Below are positions 43,441 through 52,774 of a stretch of DNA of 64,000 nt, one piece after another. The number at the start of each line of letters is the position of its first letter. The stretch's first letter is position 1. The position numbers and the translations under genes are program-made. A model generated the notes under the pieces. That model made no database searches. It was given only the letters and a program-made list of their open reading frames with translations, and was not told where the DNA came from. Origin of the DNA: JACRAV01 sp964571235 (GTDB lineage Bacteria > Zixibacteria > MSB-5A5 > GN15 > FEB-12); the NCBI GenBank assembly GCA_964571235.1, contig CAZNAI010000004.1, forward strand, positions 372,001 through 436,000, read 5' to 3'.

Positions 43441-44268
43441 GTGGCTTTTTGTACTATTCTCTTTATCGCCGACATCTGCGGCCGTCCGGGACGTCAGGCG
43501 GTCGCCCACCTAACCAAGCCGCTCAAAGAAAAATACGGAGCGGATTATGTTATCGCCAATATCGAAAACTCCGCCGGCGGATTTGGCATCACACCGGAAA
43601 TGTCGCGCAAGATCTACACTTACGGCGTGAACATGCAGACCTCCGGCAACCATATCTGGGACCGTGTGCAGATATTGGAATATCTCGAAGAACAACCCAA
43701 ACTTTTGCGGCCGGCCAATTTTCCGTCGCAGGTGCCGGGGCGGGGATACTTTGTCGACACGATCGGCAATATCAAAATCGCGACCATCAATCTGATGGGG
43801 CGAGTCTATATGCCCAATACCGATGATCCGTTCCGTACTGGAAACAGAATCATCAACGAGGTCTCGAAGGATACGCCGATTATCTTTGTCGATTTCCACG
43901 GCGAGGCGACCTCGGAAAAGCAGGCCTTTTTGCACTATGTCGACGGCAAGGTTTCGGCAGTAGTCGGAACGCACACCCACGTGCCGACCGCCGACGCGCA
44001 GATCACCAAGCGGGGGACCGCATACCAAACCGACGCCGGCATGACCGGTGCGCATGATTCGATTATCGGGATGGAAAAAGGGCCGTCGCTGGGCAGATTC
44101 TTAACCGGCATGCCGAAACGATTTACGACCGCCACCGACGATGTCAAAATCATGGGGGTGGTGGTCAAAGTGAATATCGAAGACGGCCGCGCGGAGCATA
44201 TCGAGCGGTTCCAGGAAGATTTCGATATCGCCAAAGTCCAGAGTCCGATTTCGATGGATGACGAGTGA
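43441..44268 (+). CDS. ymdB: YmdB-family metallophosphoesterase
   Basis: The 275-residue protein starts at a GTG. Metal-binding motifs are all there: ILFIADICGRPGR, IENSAGGFGI, QTSGNHIWD, FVDFHGEATSEK and VGTHTHVPTADAQI. YmdB of Bacillus is a cyclic-nucleotide phosphodiesterase that affects motility and biofilm formation and is encoded next to RNase Y. Here the pair is kept in the same region but split by accessory genes and repeats. folD begins five bases after the stop. The ribosome site is weak. Confidence 0.93.
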   Translation: MAFCTILFIADICGRPGRQAVAHLTKPLKEKYGADYVIANIENSAGGFGITPEMSRKIYTYGVNMQTSGNHIWDRVQILEYLEEQPKLLRPANFPSQVPGRGYFVDTIGNIKIATINLMGRVYMPNTDDPFRTGNRIINEVSKDTPIIFVDFHGEATSEKQAFLHYVDGKVSAVVGTHTHVPTADAQITKRGTAYQTDAGMTGAHDSIIGMEKGPSLGRFLTGMPKRFTTATDDVKIMGVVVKVNIEDGRAEHIERFQEDFDIAKVQSPISMDDE

Positions 44269-44272
44269 GTGT

Positions 44273-45154
44273 ATGAGCGCGAAACTGATCGAAGGAAAAG
44301 TAGTTTCCGAACACATACTCGGCTCGCTCAAGCCGCGAATTGACGCACTAGGCCAGCGCGGCGTTATCCCCGGTCTGGCGGCGGTGCTTATCGGCGATGA
44401 TCCGGCCTCGGCGACCTATGTGAATAGCAAGGCCAAGGCATGCGCCAAACTCGGCTTGTACTCAGAAGTGTTCACACGGCCGTCGAGCACGACGCAGGTG
44501 GAGCTATTGAAGATCGTGGATGATCTCAATCGCAATACGAAAATTCACGGGATACTTGTGCAGTCGCCGTTGCCGTCGCACCTGGATGAACTGGCGGTGA
44601 CAGTTGCGATCGATCCGAAGAAAGATGTCGACGGTTTCCATCCGTTCAATGTCGGAATGCTTTTGCTCGGCAAGCCGACCCTAATATCCTGCACTCCATA
44701 CGGCATTATCAAACTGCTTGAGTATTACAAAATCGAAACGGCGGGGAAGAATGTCGTGGTGGTGGGGCGGTCCAACATTGTCGGCAAACCGGTGGCGGCG
44801 CTACTTGTCCAAAAGGGAAGGGGTGCAGACGCGACAGTAACAGTCGCGCATTCGCGCACGCCCAATCTGGCCGAAGTGACCCGCCGTGCGGATATTGTGA
44901 TTGCGGCAATCGGACGCCCGAACACGATCCGTGCTGAGATGATTGCGGATGGCGCTGTGATTGTCGATGTCGGGATCAACCGGATTGAAGATAAGTCGAC
45001 GCCTAAGGGATACCGGATTGTCGGCGATGTCGACTTTGAAGGGTGCTCGACAAAAGCGTCGTGGATCACCCCGGTGCCGGGGGGGGTGGGGCTCATGACT
45101 ATCGCAATGCTCATGACCAACACGGTCTTGGCGGCTGAGATGACAACTCTTTAG
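44273..45154 (+). CDS. folD: Bifunctional methylenetetrahydrofolate dehydrogenase/cyclohydrolase FolD
   Basis: The ATG at 44273 gives MSAKLIEGKVVSEHILGSL; 293 residues, normal for FolD. The catalytic Lys lies in YVNSKAKACAKLGL, the folate-site loop is GILVQSPLPSHLDE, and the NADP-binding region is VVVVGRSNIVGKPVAALL. The C-terminus has DVDFEGCSTKASWITPVPGG. It interconverts 5,10-methylene- and 10-formyl-tetrahydrofolate. It forms an operon with ymdB, as in several phyla. No clear terminator follows. Confidence 0.97.
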   Translation: MSAKLIEGKVVSEHILGSLKPRIDALGQRGVIPGLAAVLIGDDPASATYVNSKAKACAKLGLYSEVFTRPSSTTQVELLKIVDDLNRNTKIHGILVQSPLPSHLDELAVTVAIDPKKDVDGFHPFNVGMLLLGKPTLISCTPYGIIKLLEYYKIETAGKNVVVVGRSNIVGKPVAALLVQKGRGADATVTVAHSRTPNLAEVTRRADIVIAAIGRPNTIRAEMIADGAVIVDVGINRIEDKSTPKGYRIVGDVDFEGCSTKASWITPVPGGVGLMTIAMLMTNTVLAAEMTTL

Positions 45155-45363
45155 CGCTTGTTGACTTACGCACTTTTTTTTCGATTTCCTGCAAATTGTT
45201 ACATAATTGAACACTCCAACTGACCTTTGGGTGGGGAGGCAGGAACTGCGCTTATCGAAAGTGGAGTACGCGATTTGTTTGGTAGGGGTTAAGGCGTTGG
45301 CAATTGGATAGTTGAAGAGCGACCTCCAAACTTATTGGACAGGGTACTTTTTGCCCAATTAGG

Positions 45364-45391
45364 TTGTTGATAAGTCTTTGGGCGGCATAAT
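45364..45391 (+). promoter_or_regulatory. Candidate sigma-70 promoter of the large secreted-protein operon
   Basis: TTGTTG (45364-45369) and CATAAT (45386-45391) are separated by 16 bases. Transcription near 45398 would place the GGGGGGAG ribosome site at 45407 in the leader and favours the TTG start at 45424. Confidence 0.42.
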
Positions 45392-45423
45392 GATTGCTCA
45401 ATGACAGGGGGGAGAAGTACGCC

Positions 45424-48400
45424 TTGTCGCTAAATTGTGTAAACAAGATTTTCGGGTTGATCCACCGTGGCAATCGGTTCGCGGTCGGATTCTGCCTGAT
45501 TTTGGCTGTCGCTACGCACGGATTGGCGTCTGAACAACCGTCGACTCTTTCACTTCCTTTGGTCGATTCTCCTTCGGAATTGCAGACTGGCGCGATTGAA
45601 GTTGTCGCTGGCACAGTTCTGATTCCGAGTGTGACACCGTCGGGTTTCGGCGACGGCTCCCGGATCCAGTATTCGCTTGATCCAGCAGGTGACAGCATTG
45701 GGTACTTCGACGGAGATCGATTCATTGCCACGCGGGTCGGCACTGGCGCCATCATCGCGACCAGCGGCGAACCGCGGCAGATTTCCGCTCGCATAACAGT
45801 CCGCCCGAGTCAGCTCACCGAGATTCTCTTGAGCATCTCTGCCAATCAAGTGGTCGGTAACGCTCTGGTCGGAACGGCAAAGCTGGTGATGCTCGATGAG
45901 TTTTCCAATTTGCTCACGACCTACGACCTGCCGGGTCAGCCGATTTCGCTCATTTGCGATGGCGGCGTTCTGAGCCCGTCACTAATTGCCGACACGCTCC
46001 TATTTGATTCGGGTGTAGTTGATTTTTCGTCGCTTGGATCCACTTACACCGGACCTTCATCGCGAGTCGGCATTTACGCGACCAACGGCACGGTCAGCTC
46101 AAACACTGTCGTGGTGTCGTTCAACGGTTACGACACTCATTCTGCGCTTGATCTACTGGGCGACACGGTGTCGATCATATACGCCGGTCTAACGACTGAC
46201 ATTCGTGCCGTTGTCTCCAATGGCGGCGATTTGGTCGCAGGGCAACTGCCCCAGTTGAAGGCGTATTTTGTTTCCGGCGGCGGCTCGGTTAAGAAACTGT
46301 TTACACCCCATGCCAAAGCAATTCAGGATACGATTGTTATCAATCTCCCTACGAATGGACTACTTCCCGGCAACGATACGTTAATCCTCGAATGCGACAG
46401 CAAGTACCAAATCGGCGATTCACTGTTGGCCTCGGTTTCATATGCCTATTTCCCGGTAACTGTCTTTGGCCCGGTATCGCTCTCGTTGGTTGACGGGTCG
46501 GTACAACCGGATTCAGTGTACGCCGATGTTCAGTTTTCCGTCGGACTTGACGCAAAGATCACCGGGCTGACAGCGCCGGTAGACAGTGCACGAGTGGTTC
46601 TCAGTCTGGCTGACAACCTGAATGGTCCGCTTGTTTCGACGATCTTCTCCGGATTGCCACCCGTTCTGCAGATAAACGACTCCATTTTGCGCTTTTCTGG
46701 AATTCCGGCGCTGGCAAAGTCAACGGAACTTACACCGGGCGCCACGTACGTATATCGTGCCAGCCTCACGGTCTACTCAGGCGGCAATCTGGTGAAACTG
46801 GACTCAACCTATGATGGCGACTTGACGATTGTGGCACCGTCAGCGCTCACCATCGATTCCGGATCGCTCGTACCGTTTTTCGTGACCGAGCGGGACGAGA
46901 AACCTTTTGCGTTTGACATTTTCGTGCCCGGAACCCGTCGACTGCTGATCAATCCGGGGACCGCCAGCCTTCGCGTACAAACGACCGGTTTTTCCAATTC
47001 CATTTCCATTCTCATTGACAGTAACGTGCTCCTTCCCGGTCTCAATCATGCGACAACCGACAAGATCATCATTCCATCTGTTGCGGCGGGACAATATTTA
47101 ACCCTGATCGCGAATTTGGATTACCGTGTGGATGGCGCCGCTAACGAAGAGACATTTGTAACAAACTTCGACGGCAAGACGATTTTTGTCAGGGAACAAC
47201 CGCATGTCAGGATTCTGTCGACCAAATCGCTTGCTCCCAATGAAACGCGTGTCAATACCGGACAGCAGTTCCACGTGGCAGTCACGGTCTATAGCACCGC
47301 TGAGTTCGACAATCTCTCGCTACAATTGAGGTCGGAAGGTGAATCGCAGTTTCAGGGTGACCGTTTGATTTCACACATAGACGCCGATGACACAGTCACG
47401 GTTGACTATATCGTGATAGCGGACGATACCCCGACACCGGCGGAAGTATTCACCGCTGATTTTCTGTCTCCCGAAGTTCAGGTAGATCCTCCGAAGGACA
47501 ATGTCGAAGTCATCACAATCGAGCGGCCGGCCAATTTAACACTGTCGCACTCGCTGGTGGGGACAGTTAACGGTGTGGTTGCGCCGCGGGCTAACTTCGG
47601 CCTGAACGTGCAATTAGTCAACAGCGGAGAGGCACAAATCACACCCGGCATCTATACGCTGACTGCCGGTGGTGTGCCGGTCGGAATCGACGATCCACTC
47701 ACCGACACGATTGGTGATCGAATTCCAGTCGCGTATGAACTGACCGCTCCCAATTTTGATACGACTATTCAGTTTAACCTCACGATGACCCAACTGCCAC
47801 TCGACAACAACACCGGTCTGCCTGCGGCCATCGACCAGAGCGGCTTTAGCGCGACCGTGTTTGTTTCTGAGCTCGATGCGCATCTTCAGGTTGATGTAGC
47901 CGACCTTGGCTCCGGTGTGGCGGCTCCGGGAGAAAACAAAGACATCGCGACGATTCGATTGTCGGTGGCGGGGACCTCAACTTTGTCCGGTGTTCGACTT
48001 AAGGACTTGGAGATCAGATGGGATGATGGAGAGGGAAATCCGATCGATTCGCGTGGAATTGTAGTGGTCGGGAACACTGGGTGGTTTGACGGTCAGAGCG
48101 AAGTATCGCGTACAACCGCCGGCGGCGATCGGGTGCGGTTTGATTTTGACAATCTGACCGTAACAGCCACAGACTCGATAGAATTGACTTTACGGGCTTT
48201 GCTACAGAGCGAACTACCCGACCGCTTTCGGGTAATGCTGAAAGTTTCCGAAATACGAGCGACATACGATAGTGGTCCATTGGCGGGCCAGGATATTCTG
48301 GTGGTTGGGCCGAACGGGGACGAGGTCGTTTTCGAAATTCCGTTTGAAGTTACCGGCCGAGATTTCTCAAGTTCATTTGTGGTGAGAGACAATCCGTACA

Positions 48401-48669
48401 ATCCTGACAACGGACCGGCAGAATTTCGATTCCTTTCAAGCAAGAAGGGCGATGTGCTGTTCCGGGTGTTTACACTCGATGGACAACTAGTCTATGAGCG
48501 GAATTTCCTCGCGGGTTCACTGTCAACAGCGGGCGATCAGCACGATTTGATCACATGGGATGGCAGAAACGGCCACGGCGATTCGGTGCGAAATGGCGTC
48601 TATTTGGTTGTGCTGACCGACAGCGCAACACAGGATCGGTCAGTTCTTAAGCTGGCGGTGATACGATGA
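45424..48669 (+). CDS. Very large secreted surface protein
   Basis: The likely start is TTG at 45424, ten bases after GGGGGGAG; a TTG at 45394 is too close to the promoter. The product has 1081 residues. A signal peptide (FAVGFCLILAVATHGLA) leads into a long Ser/Thr/Asp-rich beta region resembling repeated Ig-like or bacterial surface modules (for example QPISLICDGGVLSPSLIADT). The last 100 residues, with NPYNPDNGPAEFRFLSSKKG, VFTLDGQLVYERNF, ITWDGRNGHGDSVRNGVYLV and SVLKLAVIR, form a FlgD-like or sorting C-terminal domain. The stop overlaps the PorV-like gene (ATGA). No enzyme motif is seen. Confidence 0.82.
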   Translation: MSLNCVNKIFGLIHRGNRFAVGFCLILAVATHGLASEQPSTLSLPLVDSPSELQTGAIEVVAGTVLIPSVTPSGFGDGSRIQYSLDPAGDSIGYFDGDRFIATRVGTGAIIATSGEPRQISARITVRPSQLTEILLSISANQVVGNALVGTAKLVMLDEFSNLLTTYDLPGQPISLICDGGVLSPSLIADTLLFDSGVVDFSSLGSTYTGPSSRVGIYATNGTVSSNTVVVSFNGYDTHSALDLLGDTVSIIYAGLTTDIRAVVSNGGDLVAGQLPQLKAYFVSGGGSVKKLFTPHAKAIQDTIVINLPTNGLLPGNDTLILECDSKYQIGDSLLASVSYAYFPVTVFGPVSLSLVDGSVQPDSVYADVQFSVGLDAKITGLTAPVDSARVVLSLADNLNGPLVSTIFSGLPPVLQINDSILRFSGIPALAKSTELTPGATYVYRASLTVYSGGNLVKLDSTYDGDLTIVAPSALTIDSGSLVPFFVTERDEKPFAFDIFVPGTRRLLINPGTASLRVQTTGFSNSISILIDSNVLLPGLNHATTDKIIIPSVAAGQYLTLIANLDYRVDGAANEETFVTNFDGKTIFVREQPHVRILSTKSLAPNETRVNTGQQFHVAVTVYSTAEFDNLSLQLRSEGESQFQGDRLISHIDADDTVTVDYIVIADDTPTPAEVFTADFLSPEVQVDPPKDNVEVITIERPANLTLSHSLVGTVNGVVAPRANFGLNVQLVNSGEAQITPGIYTLTAGGVPVGIDDPLTDTIGDRIPVAYELTAPNFDTTIQFNLTMTQLPLDNNTGLPAAIDQSGFSATVFVSELDAHLQVDVADLGSGVAAPGENKDIATIRLSVAGTSTLSGVRLKDLEIRWDDGEGNPIDSRGIVVVGNTGWFDGQSEVSRTTAGGDRVRFDFDNLTVTATDSIELTLRALLQSELPDRFRVMLKVSEIRATYDSGPLAGQDILVVGPNGDEVVFEIPFEVTGRDFSSSFVVRDNPYNPDNGPAEFRFLSSKKGDVLFRVFTLDGQLVYERNFLAGSLSTAGDQHDLITWDGRNGHGDSVRNGVYLVVLTDSATQDRSVLKLAVIR

Positions 48670-50489
48670 GACTCGCGAGGGCAATAATCATCGCTTTCAT
48701 TTCTGCTTGTACCTGCGCAGGAATTTCGGTAGCGGATGATGGCGGCGGTATGTCGCCGTTGGTGATCGGCGCCGGAGCTCGCGGTATCGGGATGGGCGGT
48801 GGTATGTCCGCACTCACCGATGACGCCTCGGCGGTCTACTACAATCCTGCCGGACTGGGATTTTTAAGCTATCAGCAGTTTACTGCCCAGCACACGTTGC
48901 TCGCTGAAAAGACAATCTACGACTTCGGGTCGTGGGCACTTCCGATTACAGACAAGAGCGGGATCGCCATCGGCTACGCGCGTATTGGCACCGGCGATAT
49001 CGTGCGGCGGGTGAATTTTCAGGACCTCGGGAATTTTGACTATGCCGAATCAGAACTTCTTTTTGCCGTTGGTCAGCGTCTCGACCGCTTTTCCGCCGGA
49101 CTTACCTTGCGGGTGCTGAATCAGAAAATCGACGCCCTCTCCGATTACGGTTTGGGGCTGGATGCCGGACTGGCCTGCCGGATTTCAAAAACTCTACGCG
49201 CCGGAGTGGTCTGGCGCGACGCCATCCCGACCCAACTTACGCTCCTGTCGGTAACTGAGAAAGCGCCGATGACTTTTGCCGGCGGACTTGGTCTTGCAGG
49301 TCTTCGCCTTTCGCCTGCAACAAAGTTCTCCGCCACGGTTACAGCGGAAAAAACCGACGGCCGCGATGTCCTCTTTCATGGTGGTGGTGAGGTCCTCTTG
49401 TACGATGCCTGTGCGATTCGCGGCGGATACGACCGCGACCATCTTGTGCTCGGAGCAGGAGTAAAAGCCGGCCGGCTGGGGATCGACTATGCGCTTAAGT
49501 TTCAGGATGAGATTAGCGATCAGCACACTATTTCATTGTCGTTTTTGATCGGCCGCTCGGTCGAAGAACGGATTCGGCGGCGCGATTCACTCCGAACGGC
49601 GATGTTGACGATTGACCCGCATACGGTCTATATCAATGCCCTCAAAGATACCGCCAATTCGTACATGCACCAGTTCCGGCTCGATTCGGCACTAACGTAC
49701 TTCAAGAAACTGTACGGTGAAGATTCGACCAATCAGGAATACATCGGGACGATTGCGGCGATTGAAAACGCCCAGCGAGTGCAGGCGGAGCAGGAAGAGA
49801 GACTCCGCGCCACACAACGCGAGTTGAGTCAGTTCATGCAATCGTACTATGATCAAGCGAAGTCCTTCTTCGATAAGCGGTATTATTCGGCGGCCTCCGA
49901 TCTGCTTAAGTTGATCTTCGACATTCAACCGGACAACGGTGAGGCCCGGTTGCTCCAGCGGGACATTTATGCGGCTATCGATGCCGACATCGCCGCTTAC
50001 ACCGATAGCGCCAAACGGGCTGAGCAGGCCGGCAACCGCATCGAGATCATTGAAGCTTGTGATCGAATTCTGGCGCTCGATTCGGCCAACAGTTGGGCGA
50101 AAGAAACGCGGGGCAGGGCGCTGGCCGGAATGGATGTCGACAAACATCTTAAGATCGGTATCGATTTGTTCAATCAGGGTCAAAAGGCCGAAGCCGCCAA
50201 GCGATTCCGTTCGGTTCTCGAGGCCCGCCCCGGTGATGTGGTCGCGCTTGAGTATCTGGCTAAGATTGAACCGAGTGGTTCGCGTGTGGCTACGCTTGAG
50301 GATCTCCAGCAGGATCGTGTGATCTGGCCGCTCTACCTCGAAGGTCTCCGCCACATGCGCGACAAGGAATATGACAAAGCGATCGAGGCCTGGCAAAAAG
50401 TGCTGAAAGTCTATCCGAACGAGCCGAACACGCTGGATAATATCGATCAAGCGAGATTGCGTCTGAAGACCGAACAAACCGGGCAGTAA
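48666..50489 (+). CDS. PorV-like outer-membrane protein fused to TPR repeats
   Basis: The 607-residue protein has a signal peptide ending near residue 24. The opening GAGARGIGMGGGMSALTDDA then SAVYYNPAGLGFL is the PorV/PorQ family signature, and residues to about 300 look like a FadL-type beta barrel. After VEERIRRRDSLRTAML the protein becomes helical with several TPR units (AEQAGNRIEIIEACDRILAL; AIEAWQKVLKVYPNEPNTLD). PorV shuttles type IX substrates for anchoring. The added TPR part is unusual and would lie in the periplasm or outside. It overlaps the large secreted protein, its probable client. Confidence 0.85.
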   Translation: MRLARAIIIAFISACTCAGISVADDGGGMSPLVIGAGARGIGMGGGMSALTDDASAVYYNPAGLGFLSYQQFTAQHTLLAEKTIYDFGSWALPITDKSGIAIGYARIGTGDIVRRVNFQDLGNFDYAESELLFAVGQRLDRFSAGLTLRVLNQKIDALSDYGLGLDAGLACRISKTLRAGVVWRDAIPTQLTLLSVTEKAPMTFAGGLGLAGLRLSPATKFSATVTAEKTDGRDVLFHGGGEVLLYDACAIRGGYDRDHLVLGAGVKAGRLGIDYALKFQDEISDQHTISLSFLIGRSVEERIRRRDSLRTAMLTIDPHTVYINALKDTANSYMHQFRLDSALTYFKKLYGEDSTNQEYIGTIAAIENAQRVQAEQEERLRATQRELSQFMQSYYDQAKSFFDKRYYSAASDLLKLIFDIQPDNGEARLLQRDIYAAIDADIAAYTDSAKRAEQAGNRIEIIEACDRILALDSANSWAKETRGRALAGMDVDKHLKIGIDLFNQGQKAEAAKRFRSVLEARPGDVVALEYLAKIEPSGSRVATLEDLQQDRVIWPLYLEGLRHMRDKEYDKAIEAWQKVLKVYPNEPNTLDNIDQARLRLKTEQTGQ

Positions 50490-50542
50490 GCGCGTCAACT
50501 TTTAGCTGGCGCGAGGAACCCGGCCCCTGTTTTTTCCTGCCT

Positions 50543-52534
50543 ATGTTCAACCGCCCTATCAAAGAAATCAACGCTGAGTTTCTGGCCGAAGAGAAATACC
50601 TCGAGTCGATTCAGCGGGTAGTGCGGGAAGCCTGCGGCGCGGCGGGGATGTCGCGCAAGACACTCGCATCAGTCTTGTTGGCGATGGAAGAGGCGGCCAC
50701 CAACGTCATTCGTCACGCGTATCTCTACGAAAAAGGACTACTGCGCGTTCGCATAGTCATTTACAAAAAACTCGTTTCGTTTTCGATTATCGACACCGGA
50801 CGTTCGTTTGATCCCTCCGGCGCGGGAGAACTTGATCTGAATCGTCTGGTTGAATCAGGCCGCAAGGGCGGGCTCGGCTTTTACATGATCCAAAAGATCA
50901 TGGATCGGGTGCAGTATATCTCGTCGGCCGGTTTTAACGAACTCCGGATGATCAAGCGACTCGATACCGGCTCGCCCGATTCGCCGCCGTTGGTCGGACG
51001 GCTCTTCAGTTTGCGCGTACGGTTCTCGGTTTGGACATTCTTGATCGTCAGCGTTATCATTGGGGTCGCATTCTGGTTTGTCTATCAGCGCACAGTGGCG
51101 GGAATCTACAAGCATCTGGATCAGACAGTCGAAGCACTGTCCAAATCAGTCGCCGAGCAGGCCAAAGGATACTTAATCAACCGCCGAAGCGATGTCGAAT
51201 TCGACGAACTGATTGTGTCGTATTCCAACTCAAATCCACTTTTGAAAGTGATCGTGCTGGTTGATTCGAGCGGCCTGGTGTTGGCGCACTCAGAGGATAT
51301 CCGGAATATCCGCAAACCGTATCGCCACCCCGACGGTGTGGACACCTCCCAGATCGATTTCCCGCAGTTGTATCAAGCAGGGGCGACAGAGCTAAGGTAT
51401 CTGGTCACGCGCATTCAGGCGCGAGATAGGCGACTGGGCACGGTCCACATGACGTATTCGGATGAAACGTATGTCGCGCAGTTGGTCGAGGCCCGCAATG
51501 CAGTGCTGATTCTTACCGCGGTACTTTTGCTCATGGGTATCGGTGGAATTTACCTTCTGTCCAACTATTTCGTACGGCCGATTGTGAAAATCACGCAACG
51601 TGTGCGGCGGTTTTCGCAGGGGGACATGGACACGGAAATCCCGCTCGAAGGCGCCGACGAGTTTTTCGAAATCGCGAGTGCCTTAAACGACATGATGACT
51701 CGATTGAGCCGGGATCGTCGCAACGTCATCGAGCGGGAGCGCATGGCCAAAGAAATCGAAGTTGCTTCGCAGATTCAGAAAACACTTCTGCCGGCGGAGA
51801 TACCGCAGATTCCGTCGCTGGATGTCAACGCGTTCTATCGCGCGGCCTCGCATGTCGGCGGCGATCTATACGACATTTTCGACATAGGATCACGAAGATA
51901 TGCAATGGTCGTCGCCGACGTTTCCGGCAAAGGTGTGCCGGCGTCGCTGGTCATGTCGATGCTCAGAACGGTACTGAGGCTCGAAGCGGCCCGCTATGGT
52001 TCCGCCCGCGAAACACTGATTGCGGTGAATGATTATATGGTCAAAAACACGCCGCCCGGGATGTTTATCACAGTGATGACCGCGGTCTACGACGCCGCCA
52101 CCCGCAAGCTTGGGGTGGTGTCGGCGGGGCACACGCCGATGATCTTGCACTCGGCCGAAACCGGAGCAGTGACATATCTGAACCCGCGCGGGATGCCCGT
52201 GGGTGTGCCGGTATCGCCGGGGTGGAGTTTCGGCGACGGCCTCGATGAGGCGACGGTTGAACTGCGGCCGGGCGATTCGTTTATGCTCTACACCGACGGT
52301 GTGACCGAAGGCGTGAACCGCGAAGGCAAACAGTACGGCTTTGACCGACTCCGGAAGTTTTTCCAGCAGGCGGTGCAGGGTAAAAAGCGCACCTCGGCGG
52401 AACTGTCGTCGGCGCTCGTGAACGAAATCGATGATTTCTGCGGCGTGGGCCGCCAGGCGGATGATATTACGTTCATCGTCGCGAAGTTTGATCCACAACA
52501 GGAAAATGGCGATCAAGACGCAATCGAGCAGTGA
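50543..52534 (+). CDS. Fusion of RsbW-like kinase, membrane sensor, HAMP and SpoIIE-type phosphatase
   Basis: The 663-residue protein unites opposing activities. Residues 1-140 are a GHKL kinase of RsbW/SpoIIAB type: N box LLAMEEAATNVIRHAY (46-60), G1 SIIDTGRSFDP and G2 GGLGFYMIQKIMDRV. A membrane helix at about 162-181, an external sensor domain and a second helix near 315-340 follow, then HAMP (VRPIVKITQRVRRFSQGDMD). The C-terminal PP2C domain has ASQIQKTLLPAEIPQ, GGDLYDIFD, DVSGKGVPASLVMSML and MLYTDGVTEG. It could both phosphorylate and dephosphorylate a STAS antagonist such as that at 53583. Confidence 0.9.
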   Translation: MFNRPIKEINAEFLAEEKYLESIQRVVREACGAAGMSRKTLASVLLAMEEAATNVIRHAYLYEKGLLRVRIVIYKKLVSFSIIDTGRSFDPSGAGELDLNRLVESGRKGGLGFYMIQKIMDRVQYISSAGFNELRMIKRLDTGSPDSPPLVGRLFSLRVRFSVWTFLIVSVIIGVAFWFVYQRTVAGIYKHLDQTVEALSKSVAEQAKGYLINRRSDVEFDELIVSYSNSNPLLKVIVLVDSSGLVLAHSEDIRNIRKPYRHPDGVDTSQIDFPQLYQAGATELRYLVTRIQARDRRLGTVHMTYSDETYVAQLVEARNAVLILTAVLLLMGIGGIYLLSNYFVRPIVKITQRVRRFSQGDMDTEIPLEGADEFFEIASALNDMMTRLSRDRRNVIERERMAKEIEVASQIQKTLLPAEIPQIPSLDVNAFYRAASHVGGDLYDIFDIGSRRYAMVVADVSGKGVPASLVMSMLRTVLRLEAARYGSARETLIAVNDYMVKNTPPGMFITVMTAVYDAATRKLGVVSAGHTPMILHSAETGAVTYLNPRGMPVGVPVSPGWSFGDGLDEATVELRPGDSFMLYTDGVTEGVNREGKQYGFDRLRKFFQQAVQGKKRTSAELSSALVNEIDDFCGVGRQADDITFIVAKFDPQQENGDQDAIEQ

Positions 52535-52774
52535 GTCTGGCCGTTCAGGGTGCCCCAACGCTTGCGTTGGGATGAGATTCATTGGCCTCAGTCTTCGTAG
52601 GGCGGGTTCGTCTTTGAACCCGCTATCTTCGTGAGCGGCAGGCATCCTGCCTGCTCCTGTTTTGAATTGACACTGGCGTTCTCAATTTTGATATTAGAGT
52701 AAACCCACCATGAATCATGGGCCGTCGGAAGCTGGTAAGACTGGGGATATTGCGTTCAGAGGTTTGTCGCGGAT
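52535..52774. repeat. Palindromic repeats between the phosphatase gene and a small membrane-protein gene
   Basis: CCCAACGC-TT-GCGTTGGG (52554-52571) is an AA-loop family member on the other strand, with the GGTGC flank at its left. TTCGTAGGGCGGGTTC-GTCTTT-GAACCCGC (52594-52623) is a half-copy of the GTAGGGC family. GCGGCAGG/CCTGCC follows near 52635. A degraded CCCACCAT copy lies at 52704-52721. Confidence 0.75.
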
